Assembly: GCA_002505935.1 (NCBI GenBank)
Contig: DAWL01000108.1
Span: forward strand, 1-6,419
Reading direction: 5' to 3'
Origin: Euryarchaeota archaeon UBA226
GTDB lineage: Archaea; Thermoplasmatota; Poseidoniia; Poseidoniales; Poseidoniaceae
Length of the DNA stretch: 6,419 nt
Below the pieces are notes generated by a model, which was not told where the DNA came from, made no database searches, and worked only from the letters and a program-made list of their open reading frames with translations. Shown here piece by piece: positions 1-5,000 of this stretch. The stretch's first letter is position 1; every line of letters begins with the position of its first letter. The translations under genes and the position numbers were made by a program.

Positions 1-176
1 CCATCTGCATTGATCAGTTGTGGAATGTACATCAAATCAGGTGGAACAGGTTGGATGATGGCTTCGGTAAATGAGAGCAATCCAAGGGCAGCAGGACCGA
101 ATTGGGCGAACCAATCGAGGATGGAATCCTCGAGCCCACCAAGAATGCCCATGGATTCGGCGCGGACCTGCTGCAT
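1..176 (-). CDS. VTT/DedA-type membrane protein, N-terminal fragment
   Basis: This minus-strand frame stays open from an ATG at 174-176 to the left edge, giving about 58 residues, so only the N-terminus is visible. The readable protein has a short amphipathic start (MQQVRAESMGILGG), then a stretch around residues 22-36 (WFAQFGPAALGLLSF), then TEAIIQPVPPDLMYIP. A hydrophobic segment followed by a Glu and a Pro-x-Pro-(E/D) motif is characteristic of the VTT (SNARE-associated, DedA/YqaA/TMEM41-like) family, integral membrane proteins linked to lipid scrambling and envelope homeostasis. The exact substrate cannot be inferred here. In-frame ATGs at 210-212 and 153-155 are alternative starts. None has a convincing Shine-Dalgarno; AAAGGA lies about 13 bases before the chosen one. 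The gene is divergent from the NOB1-like gene. Family call is moderately sure; the start is uncertain. Confidence 0.6.
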   Translation of the reverse strand, partial: MQQVRAESMGILGGLEDSILDWFAQFGPAALGLLSFTEAIIQPVPPDLMYIPQLINAD

Positions 177-237
177 ATGAAGGCTGATGTCCTTTCGTCG
201 CAAAGGAACCATATCAGCGAGGCTGTACGAGGAGCCG

Positions 238-714
238 ATGGCGGAGGTTCTGGATACCGCAGCGTTGCTGTTCTGGCCGGTGGAACGCATTGCGCAAGGC
301 ATCTGTGCAGAGAGCCAGATGCAGGAGTTGCGCCGCCTTTCTGAGCCGAGGTTTCTGTTGGTGGAATCCAATCCTCCAGAATTGATGAACGTAGATGATG
401 CAGCCTTGCAGGAGGCCAGAGAGGCTGCATCACGGACTGGCGATCTGAACGGGTTATCTCCTGTTGATATCGAAGTGCTCGCTCTTGCTTTGCATTTGCA
501 GGCGGTATTGCATAGCGACGATTACCGCTTACAGAACATCGCGCGCAACGAAGGTCTTGAAGTCAAGCCGGTAAACACCAAAGGAATAGAAAAAGTCTGG
601 AAATGGCAGTTGCGTTGTACTGGTTGCCGTGCGGTGACCGATGTTGAATCTAAGAGTGATGAACTCCCCGATTGTCAAATCTGTGGCAGTCCTCAACAAT
701 TGAAGAGAGCCTAA
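238..714 (+). CDS. nob1: NOB1-like endoribonuclease (PIN domain plus zinc ribbon)
   Basis: 158 residues. NOB1 makes the final cut producing the mature 3' end of small-subunit rRNA in the cytoplasm (established for archaeal and eukaryotic members). The PIN domain spans about residues 3-110. It opens with VLDTAALL, carrying the first catalytic Asp (D6). Acidic candidates E25/E30 follow, then the NOB1-typical block LSPVDIEVLALAL (D77) and HSDDYRLQNIA (D94/D95). A linker (VKPVNTKGIEKVWKW) leads to a zinc ribbon at residues 127-150 with C127/C130 and C146/C149 as CxxC...CxxCG. Length suits the compact archaeal form. I chose the ATG at 238 because VLDTAALL should sit at the very N-terminus and GGAG lies at 231-234. 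An upstream in-frame ATG at 187 would add 17 residues of unconvincing sequence. Its stop abuts the stop of the convergent tatA-like gene. All key residues appear intact. Confidence 0.88.
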   Translation: MAEVLDTAALLFWPVERIAQGICAESQMQELRRLSEPRFLLVESNPPELMNVDDAALQEAREAASRTGDLNGLSPVDIEVLALALHLQAVLHSDDYRLQNIARNEGLEVKPVNTKGIEKVWKWQLRCTGCRAVTDVESKSDELPDCQICGSPQQLKRA

Positions 715-1023
715 TCATTCTTCGGAGCCCAGCGCTTCAAGCGCCTCGACCTTGGCCTTCAGAGTCTTGGTATCCATTCCAGTTGGGTCTATGCCTACTG
801 AACGTGCTCTTTCTGCGAGCGCTTGTTCAGGTGTCCTCCCTCCTGCTTCAAGGTCAGCCTGGGTGTCGCGAGGTGATTCTGTTACCTCCTTTAGCCCCTT
901 ATGGAATTCTCCCTTGGATTGACCGATGGAACGTGCCATCTTGGGTAGTCTTTCTGCTCCGAATAGAATGAAGAAGAAGACTAGTATGATGATGAGTTCA
1001 GTTGAGCCCAAGGAGCCGACCAT
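715..1023 (-). CDS. tatA: TatA-family twin-arginine translocase subunit
   Basis: 102 residues. TatA oligomerises in the cytoplasmic membrane to let folded twin-arginine-signal proteins cross, together with TatC, which is not in this window. The sequence shows the family layout: a short outside N-terminus (MVGSLGS), one transmembrane helix at about residues 8-21 (TELIIILVFFFILFG), the FG hinge at 21-22, then an amphipathic helix with ERLPKMARSIGQSKGEF (24-40). The tail (47-102) is hydrophilic and longer than strictly needed. It ends with a predicted helical stretch around residues 66-98 that includes GIDPTGMDTKTLKAKVEAL. The start at 1021-1023 is supported by GAGGT six bases upstream (plus-strand 1030-1034). 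An ATG 39 bases further upstream would add a non-typical extension. It lies 51 bases downstream of the MoaD-like gene in the same direction, probably cotranscribed. TatA versus TatE/TatB-type cannot be settled, but the LPKMARSIG segment favours TatA. Confidence 0.87.
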   Translation of the reverse strand: MVGSLGSTELIIILVFFFILFGAERLPKMARSIGQSKGEFHKGLKEVTESPRDTQADLEAGGRTPEQALAERARSVGIDPTGMDTKTLKAKVEALEALGSEE

Positions 1024-1029
1024 GACACT

Positions 1030-1034
1030 ACCTC
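1030..1034 (-). promoter_or_regulatory. Ribosome binding site for tatA
   Basis: On the minus strand this reads GAGGT, six bases before the ATG at 1021-1023. It decides between this start and the ATG 39 bases further upstream, and it agrees with where TatA N-termini normally begin. Confidence 0.5.
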
Positions 1035-1074
1035 GTGTCGTCGCAAGGAGTCCAGCGTTCAAACATTGCTACTC

Positions 1075-1308
1075 TCATCCGCCCGATACCGGTGGTAACA
1101 TGGCTAGTTCTACGCCTTCCGATAGAATGTTGTCAGGAGCACACATCTGCCCATCGATTGCAAATGTCAGTCCAGCATTCAACCAATCAGAAACGCCCAG
1201 TAATTCTGCAATCTTTCTCGGAGTAGTTCCTTCGTCAACATCCATTTCTTGGGATTTCCAACCAAGGTGCTCGGCTAATGGCCCGAAGCAGATGAGCTCT
1301 ATGCGCAT
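1075..1308 (-). CDS. MoaD/ThiS-type ubiquitin-like sulfur carrier
   Basis: 77 residues, the normal size for MoaD/ThiS/SAMP proteins. It begins with a beta strand (MRIELICFGPLAEHLG), has the central IAELLGVSDWLNAGLTFAIDGQ segment typical of the beta-grasp fold, and ends in LPPVSGG directly before the stop. The C-terminal Gly-Gly is the functional end in this family: an E1-like enzyme (MoeB/UbaA type) adenylates it, and it then becomes a thiocarboxylate donating sulfur to molybdopterin or thiouridine, or is conjugated to lysines in archaeal SAMPs. AMLPPVSGG is the common MoaD ending, so molybdopterin synthase small subunit is the leading reading. No MoaE partner is visible. The only sequence candidate for an RBS is a weak AGGT upstream. 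It is the first gene of a likely two-gene unit with tatA and is divergent from the ABC operon. Family call strong; exact pathway not determined. Confidence 0.85.
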   Translation of the reverse strand: MRIELICFGPLAEHLGWKSQEMDVDEGTTPRKIAELLGVSDWLNAGLTFAIDGQMCAPDNILSEGVELAMLPPVSGG

Positions 1309-1382
1309 GTCTCGACCTGAGGTCGCTGGTTATTCAGTCTGTGCATAGCCTTGCTTATGGCATCCTGCTTCATCGGCAGGGT
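1309..1382. promoter_or_regulatory. Divergent intergenic region with possible archaeal promoters
   Basis: This 74-base space separates the MoaD-like start from the ABC ATPase start and must hold promoters for both units. On the plus strand, GCTTATGG (1353-1360) is centred about 26 bases before the ATPase ATG at 1383. On the minus strand, TGAATAAC (about 1329-1336) is centred about 25 bases before the MoaD-like ATG. Both spacings would suit a TATA box driving a leaderless transcript, but the boxes are weak matches and this is inference. Confidence 0.3.
1313..1325. repeat. 13-bp palindrome in the divergent promoter region
   Basis: CGACCT-G-AGGTCG is a perfect 6-bp inverted repeat around one central base. 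It begins five bases upstream of the MoaD-like ATG and lies about 58-70 bases upstream of the ATPase ATG at 1383. This size and symmetry fit a binding site for a dimeric regulator, placed to control the MoaD-like/tatA unit. It is a single copy and could be chance. Confidence 0.3.
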
Positions 1383-2078
1383 ATGGCGGCGGTCATCGAG
1401 GCACGTAGTGTGTGGAAGATATACGAAACGGCAGCAAATCGAGTCGAGGCTCTCAGGGACCTAAACGTGTCATTTGATGCCGGAGAGATGGTTGCTGTCA
1501 TGGGCCCTTCTGGATGTGGAAAGACAACTTTGCTGAATTGTCTATCCGGATTGGATGATCTGACTGCAGGGGAGGTGTTCATTGAAGGCTCTCCACTATT
1601 TTCCTCAGGAGACCGTATCCGTACAAGCCTGAGGGCTGAACACTTTGGTTTCATTTTCCAAAGTTTCAATCTGATTCCTGTGCTAAGTGCGGTTGAGAAT
1701 GTCGAGATGCCTTTGCAATTAGCGGGTGTAGGGAGGACTGAGGCTCGCGAGAAAGCAATGCAGGCATTGGAAATGGTTGGGCTAGCAGATTGGGCAAGTC
1801 ACCGTCCTATGGAGTTGAGTGGTGGACAACAGCAAAGGGTCACTATTGCTCGTGCCTTCGTCCATGAACCAGCGATGATTCTAGGAGACGAACCTACTGG
1901 TAATCTAGATTCGAAGACCAGTGAGGAAGTGATGCAATTGCTGTTCCGCCTCAACAAGGAGAAGGGTACGACCATGTTGGTGGTGACCCATGATCCTGAA
2001 ATCGCCTCCCGATGCGGCCGCGTCTTACACATGGAGGACGGTCGAATAGTCAAGGATGAGAAGTCAGAAGAGGAGTGA
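1383..2078 (+). CDS. ABC transporter ATPase, MacB/LolD/FtsE type
   Basis: 231 residues from the ATG at 1383, the usual length for this family. It hydrolyses ATP on the cytoplasmic face and drives the partner permease. All catalytic motifs are present in order: Walker A GPSGCGKTT (about residues 41-49), Q-loop FQSFNLIP (about 92-99), signature LSGGQQQR (about 145-152), Walker B MILGDEP with the catalytic Glu, D-loop GNLD, and H-loop VVTHDP. The N-terminal IEARSVWKIYETAANRVEAL with its long strand-loop, and SGGQQQRVTIARAF, are typical of the MacB/LolD branch rather than importers. An in-frame ATG at 1341 would add 14 residues before the first strand and is less likely. The C-terminus is short and acidic (KDEKSEEE). 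It is followed at once by the FtsX-type permease, its obvious partner. Substrate cannot be read from the ATPase. Confidence 0.93.
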   Translation: MAAVIEARSVWKIYETAANRVEALRDLNVSFDAGEMVAVMGPSGCGKTTLLNCLSGLDDLTAGEVFIEGSPLFSSGDRIRTSLRAEHFGFIFQSFNLIPVLSAVENVEMPLQLAGVGRTEAREKAMQALEMVGLADWASHRPMELSGGQQQRVTIARAFVHEPAMILGDEPTGNLDSKTSEEVMQLLFRLNKEKGTTMLVVTHDPEIASRCGRVLHMEDGRIVKDEKSEEE

Positions 2079-2079
2079 T

Positions 2080-2085
2080 GGAGGG
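2080..2085 (+). promoter_or_regulatory. Ribosome binding site favouring a TTG start for the permease
   Basis: GGAGGG lies six bases before the in-frame TTG at 2092-2094. It is the best Shine-Dalgarno near the start of the long permease frame. The only upstream in-frame ATG (2056-2058) has AAGG immediately next to it with no spacer. A second purine run, GAGGAG near 2070-2075, precedes an ATG at 2078 that is in the wrong frame. Confidence 0.4.
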
Positions 2086-2091
2086 ATTCAC

Positions 2092-5000
2092 TTGTCTTGG
2101 TTGCTCTTTGCGCTGGCTTTTGGTTTGCATCTATTGTGGACCTGCTTGGCTCAGTTTGCGAGTAACCCTGAGGTTCGGCGCATATCTTTACTCAAGCATC
2201 TTGCAGTATTGTCCATCGTACCAACGGTTGCCGCGGCAACTTTCACGATTTCATATGAATCCGGCTTGAACATGTTCACTGCTGCTTGTTTATCAGTGGT
2301 TATTGGAATATTGCTCCATCAAGGTATGTTGGTTTTTCTTTCTCCAAGATACCTGGTTCTTTGGCGACTTGCATCGAGCAACCTCGTTCGGCGCAAACGC
2401 AATACTGCACTGATGATATTGGGACTATTGGTCGGTTCTGCAATGGTTTCTTCCAGTCTTGTGGTTGGGGATTCAATGGATGCAACCATCAAGGCTGAAA
2501 TTCTGTTGCGCCAAGATACCTCGGATATCGAGATATATGGAATCGATCCAATAACTGGAACTTGGAGCGAATTGAATGAAACCCGCATGAGGTCTTTGGG
2601 TGATCTGCTTGAATCGGACAAGTCGAGCAAGAACCTTGTCGATGGATTTTCAGTCGGCAGAATGAGATCCGTTTCTATGTTCAATAATGCTTCATCGCTT
2701 GGTGAGCCAGACGCATCGTGGTGGGCCATGGACCCGAGTTTAGACGCTGCTGGCGACTGGGGATTAATCGGAGGGGAATCCGGAATTTCATATTCGGACA
2801 TCGAGGCTGAAGAGTTGGCTCTTGGGCAGCCGGTATTCGTTGCCAACGATGTACTGGCTGATGCCATAGAAGCAAAGGAAGGGGATGAAGTATCCATATC
2901 TTGGAGTGTACGAAACCAGTTGGGAGAACGTAGCCAAAGAAGTGAGACTTTGGTTCTGTGGAAAGTGCTTGAGACAAAGGCTGCTGGAGCAGTTGCGGGA
3001 AGCAAAGGTGGCGTTTTGTTCTCAACATTGGCCACCGCTCAATCACTGCAAGATGCAGAAGGACAAGTGAATCTAGTCAGGATTTCTGCTTTGGGCGGAG
3101 TCGATGACAGTCTTGAATCGGAGGCTGAACTATTCCCTCATGTTGAGCGCTTGCTCGATGAGGTTCTGTTAGCAGAAGATGCCGGATTCTTTGCGGATGG
3201 GGACTCTGAATCAGGAATGATATCGATTGGTCGTAGCAACTCAGTTGGTCGTTTGGATGGAGAAATGGTAAGGGCGTTGAGGAATTATTCGATAGAGCTT
3301 GGAGACGAAGTGTCTGCTTCTGAGTTGTTACAGGCCCCATTGATTAGCATGAGGGCTTCCAATACACCGTTAACTGGATTATTGCAATCTGAGACTTCGG
3401 GTTTTATCGATGGTAATTCAGGACGATGGTACTTGCATTCAGGCGGAGTCAGTTTTGAACCATCTAATGGAAGGATACAAACTTGGCAAATGGAAGAAGG
3501 ATCGCTGCTTCGAGGAGCCTTACTACACCAAGAAGGCTTGCTGGTAGCACACGACGAAGGCTTGTCTACATTGGTAACTGAAGATGATGCTTTTGAACAC
3601 GAGATTCCAGAGGGTAAGGTTCTGGGATTAGCCAACTCAGGAGAAGAAATCCATCTATTGATTCATGGGGAAGAGGGCCCTGAATTACATTCTTCATCAG
3701 ACCTGAATGTCTGGGTGGTTGAGGAATTACCCGTCGATGCTATATCTGCTGAAGATGGCTACCTCAGGTATGCGGATGAGGCCTTAGTTCTGCATCTGAA
3801 GGGCCTTTTAGAAGTTGAAACTTGGATTCGCGATGATGGACAATGGCAACTTTTGGAGAGTGGCCCGCATGAGGTTACAGCCTTGTCATCGGAGGGATTT
3901 TCTTTCTCAGCAAAGAGGTTACAACGATTGGATGGAACTTCAGCAATCGCGTTGGGTCTTCCAGATTTGGATGTTGAATCTTGGGATACAGATGATGTGT
4001 GGCTATCTGATAATTCAATCTGGCATTATGATGGTACATCTTTCAACAATACTTCCGTGCGTCCATTTGAGTCGTGCGATGGTGTATCATTCAGTTTGGT
4101 AGCAAATCAGTTGTTGTGTTCCACCACGTATGGAGTTCTAGTCAGCGACGCAGGTAATCGTAGTATACGTATTCCGATGATTACAGAATTAGAGGGCCTT
4201 GGGCAGATTCCTTTGTTCGTCGTGGCAGCATCAGGACAGGTCGAAGGGATTCCAGAAGCCTCTATGGAAGAAGTGCGATTTAGCGCCTGGCTGGACGAGG
4301 CTTTGGAGGATGAAGCGGAAGTTACCCTTGTGGGATTCTTAGCCGGCAGCAGGGGAAACCATTCTGGTTTGACTTTGCAAGTCGGACAAGCCATACCTCC
4401 ATTACCAACAGCTCCCGGACAGGCTGATCTTGCCGACGTCATAGTTGGAGTAGTAAATTTCAGCACCGCAGAGATTCTTTCTGCTGCTGCAGAGGACGAA
4501 CGCAGTCTAGTAGTATTCAGTTCACAATCATATCTCGAAACAGAAGTTCTCAATGTCTCGCTTGCTTCTTTGACCACATGGCTTGATGCCAATGCTGATT
4601 ATGAGGCCGCAGGGTTGTTTGTAGATCGTTCCAAACGCGATGGCATTTTGGCTTCAGAACAGGCTAGCGACAGTTTGGCAGCCCTCTTCATCGTATTCGG
4701 TTCATTTACCATGTTGGCTGGTATGTTGTTGGTGGTCAACATCTTCGTGATGGTTGCTGATGAACGGAAGAACGAGATGGGCATGGCTCGCGCTCTTGGA
4801 ATGCAACGTCCAGATTTGCGCGCCCTGTTTGTGCTTGAAGGTTCGTTGGTTGCTGCGGTGGCCAGCGCCCTCGGTTCAATACTTGGACTACTGGTTGGGT
4901 GGTTGGTTGCAACCGCATTTGCTTGGGCCTTGTCTTCGGTAGAAGGTGCTTTTGTGCACTCATGGAGTTGGCAGAGTCTTGTCGCCGGTTTCGCCGTCGG

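Noticed and set aside
102..344. 80-codon plus-strand frame overlapping the NOB1 start
   Set aside because: It is a different frame of the NOB1-like gene with no RBS and no recognisable domain.
32..433. 133-codon open frame on the minus strand across the VTT/NOB1 junction
   Set aside because: It is antisense to most of the NOB1-like gene and out of frame with the VTT protein. The translation is Pro/Ser/Arg-rich and unlike any family.
926..1348. 140-codon plus-strand frame over tatA and the MoaD-like gene
   Set aside because: It is antisense to two recognisable genes, and the protein is low-complexity Ser/Pro/Met-rich sequence.
2075..2269. 63-codon frame starting with ATG and a good RBS right at the ATPase stop
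   Set aside because: The protein has odd Cys/Trp-rich composition, while the neighbouring frame encodes a coherent membrane protein. I kept it only as a possible decoy start under findings.
2075..2285. Frameshift splitting the permease N-terminus
   Set aside because: The long frame is continuous from 2050 onward and its N-terminal helices read sensibly, so no frameshift is needed.
2319..3035. 238-codon minus-strand frame inside the permease
   Set aside because: It is a shadow antisense to the permease frame, Ser/Arg/Pro-rich, with no domain.
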